NCBI RefSeq assembly: GCF_001921825.1
Contig: NZ_MSJL01000010.1
Location: 1 to 58,980 of the forward strand
Reading direction: 5' to 3'
DNA length: 58,980 nt
Source: Streptococcus acidominimus
Lineage (GTDB): Bacteria > Bacillota > Bacilli > Lactobacillales > Streptococcaceae
The notes beneath the pieces are model-generated. The model had not been told where the DNA came from. It made no database searches and saw only the letters and a program-made list of their open reading frames with translations. Below are positions 1 through 10,443 of the stretch, piece by piece (position 1 is the first letter of the stretch; each line of letters begins with the position of its first letter). Position numbers and translations under genes: made by a program.

Positions 1-2655
1 TGGATTCAGACACTGATTCAGAAACGGACTCACTGATGGATTCAGATACAGATTCAGAAACGGACTCACTTACCGATTCAGAGATAGATTCTGATACGGA
101 TTCACTTACCGATTCAGAGATAGATTCTGACACTGATTCGCTCACTGATTCAGAGATGGATTCACTTACTGACTCGCTTACGGATTCAGAGATAGATTCT
201 GATACGGATTCACTTACCGATTCAGAGATAGATTCTGATACGGATTCGCTCACTGATTCAGAGATAGATTCACTTACTGACTCACTCACTGATTCAGAGA
301 TAGATTCAGAAACGGACTCACTGATGGATTCAGACACTGATTCAGAAACGGACTCACTTACCGATTCAGAGATGGATTCTGATACTGACTCGCTAACCGA
401 TTCAGAGATAGATTCTGATACGGATTCACTGATGGATTCAGACACTGATTCAGAAACGGACTCACTGATGGATTCAGAGACAGATTCAGAAACGGACTCA
501 CTGATGGATTCAGATACAGATTCGCTTACTGATTCACTTACCGATTCAGAGATAGATTCTGACACTGACTCGCTCACTGATTCAGAAATGGATTCACTTA
601 CTGACTCGCTAACGGATTCAGAAATGGATTCACTTACTGACTCGCTAACGGATTCAGAGATAGATTCTGATACAGATTCGCTCACTGATTCAGAGATGGA
701 TTCACTTACTGACTCGCTTACGGATTCAGAGATAGATTCTGACACTGACTCACTCACTGATTCAGAGATAGATTCAGAAACGGACTCACTGATGGATTCA
801 GAGATAGATTCTGACACTGACTCGCTCACTGATTCAGAGATGGATTCACTTACTGACTCGCTGACGGATTCAGAGATAGATTCTGATACTGATTCGCTCA
901 CTGATTCAGAGATGGATTCACTTACTGACTCGCTGACGGATTCAGAGATAGATTCTGATACTGATTCAGACACTGATTCTGATACGGACTCACTTACCGA
1001 TTCAGAGATAGATTCACTTACTGATTCAGAGATAGATTCTGATACGGATTCACTTACCGATTCAGAGATAGATTCTGATACGGATTCACTGATGGATTCA
1101 GACACTGATTCTGATACTGATTCGCTCACTGATTCAGAGATAGATTCAGAAACGGACTCACTGATGGATTCAGAGATAGATTCTGATACAGATTCGCTCA
1201 CTGATTCAGAGATGGATTCACTTACTGACTCACTGATTGATTCAGACACTGATTCAGAAACGGACTCACTAATTGATTCTGATACAGATTCAGAAACGGA
1301 CTCACTTACCGATTCAGAGATAGATTCACTTACTGATTCGCTCACTGATTCAGAGATAGATTCACTTACTGACTCACTTACTGATTCAGAGATAGATTCT
1401 GATACTGATTCACTGATTGATTCTGATACTGATTCAGAAACGGACTCACTGATGGATTCTGATACAGATTCAGAAATGGACTCACTGATGGATTCAGACA
1501 CTGATTCTGATACGGACTCACTTACCGATTCAGAGATAGATTCACTTACTGACTCACTTACTGATTCAGAGATAGATTCTGATACGGATTCGCTCACTGA
1601 TTCAGAGATAGATTCTGACACTGATTCGCTCACTGATTCAGAGATAGATTCACTTACTGACTCACTAATTGATTCAGATACTGATTCTGATACGGACTCG
1701 CTCACTGATTCAGATACAGATTCAGAAACGGACTCACTGATTGATTCAGATACAGATTCGCTTACTGATTCACTTACCGATTCAGAGATAGATTCTGACA
1801 CTGACTCGCTCACTGATTCAGAGATGGATTCTGATACGGATTCGCTCACTGATTCAGAGATGGATTCTGATACTGACTCACTTACTGATTCAGAGATAGA
1901 TTCACTTACTGACTCGCTCACTGATTCAGAAATAGATTCAGACACTGACTCGCTAACCGATTCAGAGATAGATTCTGATACGGATTCACTGATGGATTCA
2001 GAGATGGATTCACTTACTGACTCGCTGACGGATTCAGAGATAGATTCTGATACAGATTCGCTCACTGATTCAGAGATGGATTCTGACACTGATTCAGACA
2101 CTGATTCTGATACGGACTCACTTACCGATTCAGAGATAGATTCTGATACAGATTCAGAAACGGACTCACTTACCGATTCAGAGATAGATTCACTTACTGA
2201 CTCGCTGATTGATTCAGACACTGATTCTGATACGGATTCGCTCACTGATTCAGAGATAGATTCACTTACTGACTCACTGATGGATTCAGATACAGATTCA
2301 GAAACGGACTCACTTACCGATTCAGAGATAGATTCTGATACAGATTCGCTCACTGATTCAGAAATGGATTCACTTACTGACTCGCTCACTGATTCAGAAA
2401 CTGATTCAGATACGGACTCACTTACCGATTCAGAGATAGATTCTGATACGGATTCACTTACCGATTCAGAGATAGATTCTGACACTGACTCGCTCACTGA
2501 TTCACTAATTGATTCAGAGACAGATTCGCTGACTGACTCGCTTACTGATTCAGAGATAGATTCAGAAACGGACTCGCTCACTGATTCAGATACTGATTCA
2601 CTAATAGAAGTTGATAGTGAAGCTGATTTTGAAGCCGATTCACTCACCGATTGAG
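1..2655 (-). repeat. Hexanucleotide-type Ser-rich repeat array (SRR2)
   Basis: About 2.65 kb of near-periodic 6/12/18-bp units. On the minus strand it encodes alternating Ser with Glu, Val, Ile, Leu or Asp (SES, SVS, SIS). The array is highly recombinogenic and continues past the left edge. It keeps one frame relative to the start at 5038. Confidence 0.95.
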
Positions 2656-5038
2656 AAACTGACTTAGAGACCGAAGTACTCTTAGAAGCAGACGTACTCA
2701 ATGATTGAGATTTAGAGACCGAAGTACTCTTAGAAGCAGATGTACTCAATGATTGAGATTTAGAGACCGAAGTACTCTTAGAAGCAGACGTACTCAATGA
2801 TTGAGATTTAGAGACCGAAGTACTCTTAGAAGCAGACGTACTCAATGATTGAGATTTAGAGACCGAAGTACTCTTAGAAGCAGACGTACTCAATGATTGA
2901 GATTTAGAGATTGAAGTACTCTTAGAAGCAGATGTACTCAATGATTGAGATTTAGAGACCGAAGTACTCTTAGAAGCAGATGTACTCAATGATTGAGATT
3001 TAGAGACCGAAGTACTCTTAGAAGCAGACGTACTCAATGATTGAGATTTAGAGATTGAAGTACTCTTAGAAGCAGATGTACTCAATGATTGAGATTTAGA
3101 GATTGAAGTACTCTCAGAAGCAGATGTACTCAATGATTGAGAGTCAGAAACTGACTTAGAGATCGAAGCACTCTTAGAAGCAGACGTACTCAATGATTGA
3201 GAGTTAGAAACTGACTGAGAAGCAGATATACTCTTCGATTGGGATTGAGAAACAGATTCCTTCATAGAATCTGATGCTGAGATAGACCTTGACTCAGAAG
3301 CACTGAGCGATTCAGCAACATCTCTATTCACTCCTTGAACATAATACCCACTGACTGCTGTACCATGACCGTTTGACACGATATACTTAGAACCAGATGG
3401 ACGATGTCCATTTGCCTGCCTACCATCCTCATAACCACTTGGATAACTTTGATTGGAGGCCGTGTTGGCAAATAGTCGCAAGCGAATATTCGACAATTCA
3501 CTCAGCGAACCGGTATAAGATGTCGTAAAGGAAATGCGATGTGTCCCTAAAGATTGTGTACCCGTCGTATAGTACTGTGTACCAGTGACGCCACTTACTG
3601 TTGAAGAACGACCTGCCGAAGTTCTTGCCCCATTGATTGTGATATTTGTAGGAGTTCCCAATCCTCCAGAGGTTCCAATATAGGCTCCTATATAGCCAGG
3701 GTTGTAGTTCTTTTTCGTTGTCGCATTCCCGTTTCTTAGAAAGCTATTGTCATAATCAGCAGTCCATGTAATCGTTTTGGTCACAGTGTCATAGACACCA
3801 CGTAGATTACTGATTAGCTGTGAAACGTTATTATTTAGGAAATACCCCCAAGAAGAAATACCCTTTGAAAGGTCTTTAAATTCTAATGTGATTTTTGTAC
3901 CATTAACTGTCGCCCTAAATCCTCTGCCCATCAACCCTAATTCTTCAAAGGTCTTTCCGTGTTCAGCTGAATGTGGCATAATCGAGGTCAATCGGATACG
4001 TTTCGAACCGTCACTAGCTGTTGTCTCAGCATAGGTCAAACCATTACTTGTAGTAATGTAGTCTCCAGTTCTTGTTCCAGACGCCATTACCTTTTCAGAA
4101 ACTCGTTTCTGAACGGCACTATCTGTTGCTACGATGACACTTTGCATCAAGTTCAATTGTTCTAATGAAGGATCAGAACTACTGATAACCCCTTGAGCTT
4201 GGAGTAAGAGAGCATATGCCGCCACCAAATCCGACATTTCCAAACTCTCTGCCGTGTTCAACGTTTGCTTTAAATTATTGATTGCTACTGTTAGGTTTGC
4301 AACAGCTGATTCCTTTGTTACCGGGATCTCTGCCATACTTGCATTCTTTTCAGTCTTCTCATCAGCTTTTGGAATAACAGATGCTTCTATTTCTTTAGAA
4401 GCATCTGACTCACTTGTTGCTGAACTACTTGTTAGTTCACTAGCTGATACAGATTCACTAAGTGAACCTGAGGTAGACTCAGACAGAGATTCACTGGCTG
4501 AAGCAGACTCACTTTGCGAATCTGAAACTGACTCGGAGAGAGATTCTGATACGGATTCAGAAATAGATTCTGACACAGACTCACTCGCAAAAGTTGAAGC
4601 TGATTCACTCGTTGATTGTGACAGCGACTCCGAATCTTTTTCCGATTGCTGTTCCTGTTCTTCTGCTGCTTTGTCAGCAGCTTCATCTACGGTGGCTGAA
4701 GGGCTAGTTAAGGCAACTTCGTCTGCTCCTACCACGGTAGATGTCGTTGTTTCAGTAGCAATCACCACTTCCTCTGCATAAACATCATCCGTCAAACTGA
4801 CGCCACCTGCTATCGCTCCCAGAGCTGCCGCTCCTTTTAAAATAGTTGTTGCTGAGATGTTGTCGAGAGACAAATCATCTACTTTAACTGTCTTTTCAAC
4901 TGAACCACCGCGTATCAAGCGAATTAATCCAATCTGAGACATCACAGTACGAACCCAGTGCTTCCCAGACTTGTGTAGCTTGACACGCGTCTTACGGGAC
5001 GACTCGCCGTAACCGTCTTTGTTGAATTTACTACTCAT
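1..5038 (-). CDS. Fap1-like serine-rich repeat glycoprotein adhesin (3' end outside window)
   Basis: This is a giant cell-surface adhesin, O-glycosylated in the cytosol and exported by the accessory SecA2/SecY2 pathway (known for the family). The ATG at 5038 follows AAGGAAG. Residues 20-28 read KLHKSGKHW, a KxYKxGKxW-type long signal peptide with Tyr replaced by His, followed by a hydrophobic stretch near 65-80. A short Ser-rich block follows (about 130-213). A non-repeat region (about 215-575) has an alpha-helical first half and a Thr/Gly-rich second half, like the NR-alpha/NR-beta pair of Fap1. From about 577 to the window edge the protein is Ser-rich: 16-residue units, then SES/SVS-type repeats. 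At least 1679 residues lie in the window; the LPXTG end is not seen. The frame is open throughout. The glycosyltransferases upstream fit its modification. Confidence 0.93.
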   Translation of the reverse strand, partial: MSSKFNKDGYGESSRKTRVKLHKSGKHWVRTVMSQIGLIRLIRGGSVEKTVKVDDLSLDNISATTILKGAAALGAIAGGVSLTDDVYAEEVVIATETTTSTVVGADEVALTSPSATVDEAADKAAEEQEQQSEKDSESLSQSTSESASTFASESVSESISESVSESLSESVSDSQSESASASESLSESTSGSLSESVSASELTSSSATSESDASKEIEASVIPKADEKTEKNASMAEIPVTKESAVANLTVAINNLKQTLNTAESLEMSDLVAAYALLLQAQGVISSSDPSLEQLNLMQSVIVATDSAVQKRVSEKVMASGTRTGDYITTSNGLTYAETTASDGSKRIRLTSIMPHSAEHGKTFEELGLMGRGFRATVNGTKITLEFKDLSKGISSWGYFLNNNVSQLISNLRGVYDTVTKTITWTADYDNSFLRNGNATTKKNYNPGYIGAYIGTSGGLGTPTNITINGARTSAGRSSTVSGVTGTQYYTTGTQSLGTHRISFTTSYTGSLSELSNIRLRLFANTASNQSYPSGYEDGRQANGHRPSGSKYIVSNGHGTAVSGYYVQGVNRDVAESLSASESRSISASDSMKESVSQSQSKSISASQSVSNSQSLSTSASKSASISKSVSDSQSLSTSASESTSISKSQSLSTSASKSTSISKSQSLSTSASKSTSVSKSQSLSTSASKSTSVSKSQSLSTSASKSTSISKSQSLSTSASKSTSVSKSQSLSTSASKSTSVSKSQSLSTSASKSTSVSKSQSLSTSASKSTSVSKSQSLSTSASKSTSVSKSVSQSVSESASKSASLSTSISESVSESVSESVSESISESVSESVSESVSESISESVSESVSESISESVSESVSESISESVSESVSESVSESVSESVSESISESVSESVSESISESVSESVSESVSESISESVSESISESVSESVSESVSESISESVSESISESVSESVSESVSESISESVSESVSESVSESVSESISESVSESVSESISESVSESVSESISESISESVSESISESVSESVSESISESVSESVSESISESVSESVSESISESVSESVSESISESVSESVSESISESVSESVSESVSESISESVSESVSESVSESVSESVSESISESVSESISESVSESVSESISESVSESVSESISESVSESVSESISESVSESVSESVSESISESISESVSESISESVSESVSESISESVSESISESVSESVSESISESVSESVSESISESVSESVSESVSESISESVSESVSESISESVSESISESVSESVSESISESISESVSESISESVSESVSESVSESISESVSESISESVSESVSESISESVSESISESVSESVSESVSESVSESISESVSESVSESISESVSESVSESISESVSESVSESISESVSESVSESISESISESVSESISESVSESVSESISESVSESVSESISESVSESVSESISESVSESVSESISESVSESVSESISESVSESVSESISESVSESVSESVSESISESVSESVSESISESVSESVSESISESVSESISESVSESVSESISESVSESVSESVSESISESVSESISESVSESVSESISESVSESVSESISESVSESVSESISESVSESVSESISESVSESVSESISESVSESVSESISESVSESVSESVSESISESVSESVSES
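2660..3200 (-). repeat. 48-bp tandem repeats encoding 16-residue Ser-rich units
   Basis: About ten near-identical 48-bp units (period seen at 2708, 2756, 2804, 2852 and on) encode variants of [16 protein letters not shown]. Differences are mostly silent C/T changes such as gacc/gatt and gacg/gatg. This block separates the ligand-binding region from the shorter-period array and has lower Glu and higher Lys content. Confidence 0.95.
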
Positions 5039-5091
5039 GAAAACTTCCTTTTATGTGGATATTTATTTTTGGCACAAAACGTGCATTCTAT

Positions 5092-5123
5092 ATTATATCA
5101 TCCCCCCCCCCCCGAAAATTCAA
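5092..5123 (-). promoter_or_regulatory. SRRP promoter with 12-base poly-G tract in the -35/-10 spacer
   Basis: On the minus strand, -35 TTGAAT (5123-5118) and -10 TATAAT (5097-5092) are separated by 20 nt containing G12 (5113-5102). The -10 is extended (TGA just upstream). The spacing is 3 nt longer than the 17-nt optimum, so slippage of the G tract would tune promoter strength. AT-rich DNA upstream could act as an UP element. The ATG lies about 54 nt downstream of the -10. Confidence 0.75.
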
Positions 5124-5252
5124 GTAATTTATTCTATAATTTCCATATTTTTCTACTATTTTTTATATAATTTTCTCTGTTTTTTATATATTCTCGGAAA
5201 TAGACGCCTAATTTTATGGAATATTTCTGAAAATCACTCTATTTTGAATAGC

Positions 5253-5295
5253 AAAAAAACCTCAAAAATATAGAGATTGCTATCTTTTTGAGGTT
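5253..5295 (-). terminator. Terminator downstream of galT2
   Basis: AACCTCAAAAA pairs with TTTTTGAGGTT and is followed by a T run on the minus strand. It lies between galT2 and the adhesin, so the adhesin is mostly transcribed from its own promoter. Confidence 0.8.
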
Positions 5296-5339
5296 ATTCT
5301 TGGGTTATCAGCCTCTTTCTCATTTCTTTCTGATAACCA

Positions 5340-6218
5340 TTATTTCTGCCATTTTTCTAAAATCTGAAGTTTTTGCAGGCATTTTTGATACTCTTGTACC
5401 TTCCCTGCTTGGAGGAAACTCTCTTTATGTAAGTTCAGGCGCCAGCGGTAAGCGCGCAATTCTGCTCCAATATCAATCCCCAAGATCGAAAGGATGGTCA
5501 CGCGCTCTTCAATACTTTTCAGAGGAAAAACAGCCGCCATATCGACCGTCTTTGTCACGCTCGTCGAACGTTTCCGGTGGTAATAAAGGCTTGTATGAGA
5601 ATAAACAATCCGATCTGCCATCAAATAGACTTTCCAAGTCGTTAAATCATCTTCAACTTTTTCATCTTCTGGATAGACGATATTGTCAAAAAGGGCTGCC
5701 TTGTACAATTTGCACCAAGGAACTGTAAAACACTGGCTAAAGGCAGATTTGCCCTCGTACTGCATCTGAAACCATTCTTCGGGACGATAGACTTTTTGGA
5801 AATAGTCATCCGCTGTCAAGTGAAAACGAAAGACCTGCTTTTCTTCATCAAACTCGGTAAAGTTGGCAATGGCAATATCGCTGTCCGTCTCTTTTAAAGA
5901 CTGGTATAGACGCTCGATATGATCTGGCTCCAGCCAGTCATCATTGTCCACAAACAAAACGTAATCACCGGTAATAAGGGGTAGGGCGGTATTCCTTGCA
6001 GCACCCACACCACTACCACCTAATTTCTTATGGACAAGGCGAACGCGGGAATCCATCTTGCGATAGGCTTCGCAGAGGCTGGCAGATTCATCTGTCGAGC
6101 CATCATTGATCAGCAGGATTTCCAAATCTTGATAGGTCTGCCCCACAATACTCTCTAAACAGGTTTTCAAATAAGGTCCGGCATTAAAAACAGGGACAAT
6201 CACTGTGACTTTTTCCAC
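5340..6218 (-). CDS. galT2: GT2 family glycosyltransferase (GalT2-like), adhesin glycosylation
   Basis: This cytosolic glycosyltransferase has the GT-A fold start VTVIVPVFNAG, the LLINDGSTD nucleotide-sugar motif and the metal-binding DxD-like VDNDD. The family extends the O-glycan on Fap1-type adhesins; the exact sugar added here is not readable from sequence. I prefer the GTG at 6218 (292 residues): AGGAGG sits 6 nt upstream and the codon begins 1 nt after the galT1 stop, which suggests translational coupling. An upstream in-frame ATG at 6245 lies inside galT1 without a clear ribosome site. Last gene of the gly-nss-galT1-galT2 unit, ending before a terminator and the adhesin. Similar along its length to gly (8946-9821), so the two are probably paralogues. 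Confidence 0.85.
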   Translation of the reverse strand: MEKVTVIVPVFNAGPYLKTCLESIVGQTYQDLEILLINDGSTDESASLCEAYRKMDSRVRLVHKKLGGSGVGAARNTALPLITGDYVLFVDNDDWLEPDHIERLYQSLKETDSDIAIANFTEFDEEKQVFRFHLTADDYFQKVYRPEEWFQMQYEGKSAFSQCFTVPWCKLYKAALFDNIVYPEDEKVEDDLTTWKVYLMADRIVYSHTSLYYHRKRSTSVTKTVDMAAVFPLKSIEERVTILSILGIDIGAELRAYRWRLNLHKESFLQAGKVQEYQKCLQKLQILEKWQK

Positions 6219-6219
6219 C

Positions 6220-7965
6220 CTAGTCCTCCTTTTGGTGCTGTTCAATCAAGTCTAATTTGGTCGTTAATTCTTGATAGAGGCCAATTTGACCAGCCCGTAA
6301 GCTATCTGCCTGGCACTTTTTCAAGCGTTTGATATAAGAATCAATATGCTCTCGCACATCATATCCCAGTGTCACTAGAAGGGCAAGGCGCTCTTCGGCA
6401 TTGCTAATCATACTGCGAATATCATCCAGCATCCCATTTCGCGACAAGCCCTCACTGCGCTGTGAATAATAGTAGGAACCTTGGTTGATAAAGGCAATCT
6501 TCCTTGCTTTCAAGTACACTTTATAGATCGTAGCATCATCTTCGCGCAAGCGTCCAACCGGAAAGCTAATCCCATCAAAGAGTTCTCGCTTGAAGAGCTT
6601 CAGAGGCGAAAAAGTGAAGGTTAGATACAGATTGTTTTTGGCTGTATTTTCCTGATTTAGCCATTCTTCTACGGTATAGGTCTGTTCAAAATACATTTCT
6701 TTTGTAATGGAAAATAGGAAACTTTGCCGGTCTTCATTGAAAGAGTTAAAGTTACAAATCGAAATATCGGCATGATTCTTTACCAGCGCTGTATGCAGAT
6801 TGTCTAGGTAGTAGTCTTCCACAAAATCATCAGAATCAACGAAAGTGATATAACGTCCCTGCGCTAACTCAATCCCACGGTTTCGTGCCGCTGAGGGACC
6901 TGCATTTTCCTGATGAATGACCCGAATCCGCTTGTCCTTTTTAGCGTACTCCTCACAGATCTCTGCACTGCTATCTGTCGAACCGTCGTTAATCAGTAAC
7001 AGCTCAAAGTCTGTATAGGTCTGCCTCAACAAGGAATCCAGACACCGCTTTAAATAGCGCTCCACATTGTAAACAGGTACAATGATACTAATCGTTTCAA
7101 ACTCTGACATCATCTGCTCCTCTTCTTTTGCCCAGTCAACTCCTACTGTTGCCACAATTTGCTGCGCATATACATCATCTTGTACCAGTTCAATTCCTTC
7201 ATCCCGATTGAACTCCGCCGTGTGCTTATGATGCAGTTTCACTTTATGCGTTGCTTTCATCTGGTACCACTCATATTCCGAATCGATATGCCCCAGATCA
7301 ATCGCCTGAAATCCACGCTTCATCAAATCATAGACCAAGACCTTTGCAGTCGGTCCCAACATCAGAATGACCAATCTATCCTCTGCATGCTCCAAGATAC
7401 GCTCCATGATAGCGTCATAATGAGCAAAGGCATTTTTAGAAGGACAGATGATCCGAGAAAGAGAAACCGCATTCGCAAATAGGTCATTTCCCACGCCCGA
7501 GCGAGAAGTTTCTCCCTCGACCAATAGCACGTCACGTCCCTGCCACAAGTCCCGAATCGCTGCGAAATAGACATCCGCCAAGGACTTGTCCTGTAAATCA
7601 ATATAGGGGCGCGACAGGAACGTTGAGCCGTACCAATCGGACTGGCACTCTTCTTGATAAAAATCCCTATATTTCTCAAAATGTGATTGCCAGAAAACCT
7701 GAGCATTCTGATTGTAGCGTTCAATCTTTTGAAAAACATCTGGCAAACAGACCAAGAGGTCCTCGCTACTCGGCAATTGCAAGATCACTTTCAAAGCCAA
7801 TGCCAAGTTCTCATCATACTCTTGATAGGGAATACTCGACCCATTGATAATATCAATTTCACCATCACCAAACCGCGCGACCGAAGCCTGATGTTCTTTA
7901 ATAAAGCGCAGACTCTCTAAAATGGGTAGAACCTGAATCTCTGATAATTCTCTTTTCTTACTCAC
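6220..7965 (-). CDS. galT1: Bifunctional glycosyltransferase: N-terminal GT-D (DUF1792) plus C-terminal GT2
   Basis: Two fused catalytic domains. Residues about 10-260 are a DUF1792/GT-D glucosyltransferase with SVARFGDGE, LLVEGETSRSGVGND and a later MLGPTAKVLVYDL block. Residues about 275-570 are a GT2 domain (ISIIVPVYNVERYLKR, LLINDGSTDSS, FVDSDDF). In S. parasanguinis the GT-D part of the homologue is the founding member of that fold and glucosylates the growing Fap1 glycan (established knowledge). I chose the GTG start at 7965, preceded by GAGGTG; it overlaps the end of nss (stop at 7960-7958). An earlier ATG at 7986 would lengthen the protein by 7 residues. The fusion puts two sugar transfers in one polypeptide. 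Confidence 0.88.
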   Translation of the reverse strand: MSKKRELSEIQVLPILESLRFIKEHQASVARFGDGEIDIINGSSIPYQEYDENLALALKVILQLPSSEDLLVCLPDVFQKIERYNQNAQVFWQSHFEKYRDFYQEECQSDWYGSTFLSRPYIDLQDKSLADVYFAAIRDLWQGRDVLLVEGETSRSGVGNDLFANAVSLSRIICPSKNAFAHYDAIMERILEHAEDRLVILMLGPTAKVLVYDLMKRGFQAIDLGHIDSEYEWYQMKATHKVKLHHKHTAEFNRDEGIELVQDDVYAQQIVATVGVDWAKEEEQMMSEFETISIIVPVYNVERYLKRCLDSLLRQTYTDFELLLINDGSTDSSAEICEEYAKKDKRIRVIHQENAGPSAARNRGIELAQGRYITFVDSDDFVEDYYLDNLHTALVKNHADISICNFNSFNEDRQSFLFSITKEMYFEQTYTVEEWLNQENTAKNNLYLTFTFSPLKLFKRELFDGISFPVGRLREDDATIYKVYLKARKIAFINQGSYYYSQRSEGLSRNGMLDDIRSMISNAEERLALLVTLGYDVREHIDSYIKRLKKCQADSLRAGQIGLYQELTTKLDLIEQHQKED

Positions 7966-8944
7966 ACAACACCTCAAACACTGCATTTACTAATAATTTT
8001 CGCGTAAAGTAACCTTGACGAAGCAAGCGATTAAAGGAGCGAACCTTGGCAACAATCTGCTGGTACTCTCCCTCGCTCATCGCCTGAATCCTCGCCACGA
8101 CCTCATCCAAGGAATCCACGACAAAGCCCAGCTTATTGTTTTCAATGATTTCCTGATTAGCAATCCCTCTCTGAACAAAGACAGGAATCCCCGCCGTCAA
8201 AAAGGTTCCTAATTTGTGCGGACAATACAATCGCTGATAGCCTTTATCATGATCATCCATCCAGACTAGCCCAAAGCCACCCTTGGACAATTCCAGCAAG
8301 AGCTGGTCATCCGGCATATAGGAATGGTAGACAACCTGCTTTGGCAAATCGCCTCCATTTCGAGCATATAGATGCAAGGGAATCTCATAGTCCCAGGCCT
8401 TCACAAAGCTGAACCGCTCCGCATCACCCGGAAAATGAATGGTTGGGAGAAAGGCTGCTGGAACAGAAGTGATACTCGTTGGATGATCCCACATCCCTTG
8501 AATAATCGTTTTTTCTACTGTTAAGCCATGCTCACGCAACTGGTCAATCATGGCTTGACTAGGAGCGACAATGAGGTCAGCTTGGTTGTAGTAGCGGATC
8601 GTCCGCTCCATCAAATAAAAATTTCCTGCAAACATCAAGGGCACCACATCATGAATAAAGAGGATGACTTTGACATTGTACATTTTTAATTTTTCCATGA
8701 CTTTTTCGTCAAAAGCCGTCGTATTCCAGGTCGGTGTTTGGAAAATCACGACATCACCATGATGAAGCCCTGCCACAATCCCGTCTAAGCGCTTATTTAG
8801 CTCACTCGGACTATCAGCCGCCATTTGATAACAGTAAATTCCCAGCTCTCGATAGCCGAGAGTGTGGGCAATATCTGTTACCATATTTTGCGCAAAGGAG
8901 GCTGTGCCTGCTAGCCCGTTGATATTTGTAATATAAACTCTCAT
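7958..8944 (-). CDS. nss: Gtf3/Nss glucosyltransferase for SRRP glycan
   Basis: Soluble retaining glucosyltransferase that adds the second sugar (Glc on GlcNAc) to Fap1-type adhesins. The protein begins MRVYITNINGLAG and carries stretches typical of Gtf3, such as YCYQMAADS, FQTPTWNTTAFDEK, LFIHDVVPLMF and GFGLVWMDD. Length is about 328 residues, as in the family. The ATG at 8944 lies just after the gly stop (8948-8946) and matches known Gtf3 N-termini better than the ATG at 8956, which adds MGSD. It overlaps galT1 downstream. Confident by family resemblance and locus order. Confidence 0.93.
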   Translation of the reverse strand: MRVYITNINGLAGTASFAQNMVTDIAHTLGYRELGIYCYQMAADSPSELNKRLDGIVAGLHHGDVVIFQTPTWNTTAFDEKVMEKLKMYNVKVILFIHDVVPLMFAGNFYLMERTIRYYNQADLIVAPSQAMIDQLREHGLTVEKTIIQGMWDHPTSITSVPAAFLPTIHFPGDAERFSFVKAWDYEIPLHLYARNGGDLPKQVVYHSYMPDDQLLLELSKGGFGLVWMDDHDKGYQRLYCPHKLGTFLTAGIPVFVQRGIANQEIIENNKLGFVVDSLDEVVARIQAMSEGEYQQIVAKVRSFNRLLRQGYFTRKLLVNAVFEVLCE

Positions 8945-8945
8945 A

Positions 8946-9821
8946 TCACTTCCCATATTTCTCTAACAATTTTAGACGGAACTCTAATTCCTTATATCGC
9001 TGGATATTGCCGGTCTTCAATTCCTTATCACGGTTTAATTGGGCACGCCACTTATAAGCTGCGACTTCCCGTGACACATCAAACCCAAGCAGGCTCAAGA
9101 CTTCCAAGCGCTCTGCAACTGGCTGCGCTGAAAAAACAGTCGCAAGATCTGCTGTCTTTGTCATGCTGCCTGTATTGACACGATAGAGATAGCTGGAACG
9201 GTGCATATAGGCAATCTTGTCTGCCATCAGATAGGTTTTCCAAGTTGTCTTGTCATCTTCGCCAAATCCATCTGTCGGATAGTGGATGGTTTCAAACAGT
9301 GAGGTCTTATACAATTTGCACCAAGGAACCGTGAAGCAAAGGCTCAAATTATTCCCATGACCATACTGGAAAACAAACCATTCCTCTGGCGTATAGACCG
9401 CCTCATAGTAGTCATCATCTGTGATATGGAGATTATAGTGACCTGTATCCTCAACATATTGTGTAAAGTTGGCAATGGCAACGTCACTATTGGTTCGTGT
9501 GAGTAAGCCGTACAAATCCTCAATATGATTGGGATCCATCCAATCATCGCTATCGATAAAAGCCAGATAGTCTCCTGTCACCATGTCCAAGGCACTATTT
9601 CGAGCTGCCCCAATCCCCTCATTTTGCTTCTTATGAAGCACACGGATCCGACTATCCTGCGCCCGTAATTGCTCAATGAGCAAGGCTGTCCCATCTGTCG
9701 AGCCATCATTGATAATCAGTATCTCCAACTGGCTATATGTCTGCTTCATAATACTTTCCACACACATCTTGAGATACTTCTCTCCATTATATACAGGAAC
9801 TACTACACTAATTTTTTCCAT
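8946..9821 (-). CDS. gly: GT2 family glycosyltransferase (Gly-like), first gene of adhesin glycosylation unit
   Basis: A 291-residue GT-A type transferase with ISVVVPVYNGEKYLK, the LIINDGSTDGT loop and FIDSDDW as DxD-type metal site. It is similar over its whole length to GalT2 and to the C-terminal half of GalT1, pointing to duplication within the locus. The S. parasanguinis homologue Gly acts late on the Fap1 glycan; the donor sugar here is an inference. The ribosome site is weak (AAGGA about 13 nt upstream). Stop and next start are almost adjacent, so nss is probably coupled. Confidence 0.85.
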   Translation of the reverse strand: MEKISVVVPVYNGEKYLKMCVESIMKQTYSQLEILIINDGSTDGTALLIEQLRAQDSRIRVLHKKQNEGIGAARNSALDMVTGDYLAFIDSDDWMDPNHIEDLYGLLTRTNSDVAIANFTQYVEDTGHYNLHITDDDYYEAVYTPEEWFVFQYGHGNNLSLCFTVPWCKLYKTSLFETIHYPTDGFGEDDKTTWKTYLMADKIAYMHRSSYLYRVNTGSMTKTADLATVFSAQPVAERLEVLSLLGFDVSREVAAYKWRAQLNRDKELKTGNIQRYKELEFRLKLLEKYGK

Positions 9822-9853
9822 ATTTCTACATTATTCCTTATATTATATTTGTA

Positions 9854-10000
9854 ATACTCGTCAAAAATCAAAATCTGATGTCGTTAACTCACCTTGCTGA
9901 ATAAAAAGCTCCAGTGGAGGTTTTTAGCCTGTTCCCTCTTTGGGACATAACTGTTTCAGCTTTAGCCAGTTCCAGATTTTGATTTTTATTGGGGAGTATA
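9854..10000. repeat. Family B MITE-like repeat (147 bp, compact copy)
   Basis: Starts with ATACTCG then AAAAATCAAAATCTGA and ends with the inverse (AGATTTTGATTTTTA ... GAGTATA), so it has about 25-bp imperfect terminal inverted repeats. The core contains AGCTCCAGTGGAGG. Full-length relatives lie at 30606, 38152 and 51578. Confidence 0.85.
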
Positions 10001-10443
10001 AGATACCCCTTCTACCCTATCCATCAGCAGCATAAAGCAGGGCTTATCTAAGCGAACCACTTATACTATATCATTAACTACCCCCACTTGCAATATCCAG
10101 CCCCTATTCGTTATCGTCACTAGACACCAAAATAGACAACGAAGCACTAGGGCTAGAGCAGTTGCAACTGCTTGAAGCGGGAACTAAATTTTCGTAAAAA
10201 CAGGCTGGGGAGAGACTGGATGAAACGGGAAATGAAGAAAACGAAGTTTTCGGCAAAAGTTGGAGGTAGCACTGGAGTACAGCAAGACGAGTTAAGGAAG
10301 TAATAATACTCTATAAAAGTAAACTGAGCGACTATAAAATATAAACTAAAATACTAGACTAGCATTATAAGCTGAATGCTTCTATTAAAACAGTTCCTCT
10401 CTAAGAGAACCTAGATTCACAGCCAAATCTGTGAATGTAGTTC
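10001..10443. repeat. Intergenic region with decayed family A repeat
   Basis: No gene is visible. Positions about 10140-10338 hold a degraded family A repeat: the hairpin module CTGGGGAGAGACTGG, GGGAAATGAAGAAAACGAAG, and a right end AAACTGAGCGACTATA. A palindrome ATTCACAG-6 nt-CTGTGAAT at 10415-10436 follows the exporter stop and could be a weak terminator lacking a T run. Confidence 0.65.

Noticed and set aside
36..2654. Plus-strand ORF of 872 codons, Asp-Ser-Thr repeats
   Set aside because: Exact antisense of the Ser-rich array. No ribosome site, no signal peptide; openness follows from the repeat unit.
2660..3200. Regular 48-bp repeats looked at as a possible CRISPR array
   Set aside because: Units are contiguous with no unique spacers and keep the adhesin reading frame.
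4254..4781. Plus-strand ORF of 175 codons with Ser/Asp repeats
   Set aside because: Antisense of the SRR1 block and neighbouring region of the adhesin; no initiation signals.
5288..5728. Plus-strand ORF of 146 codons
   Set aside because: Shadow of galT2 on the other strand; the minus-strand gene has full family motifs.
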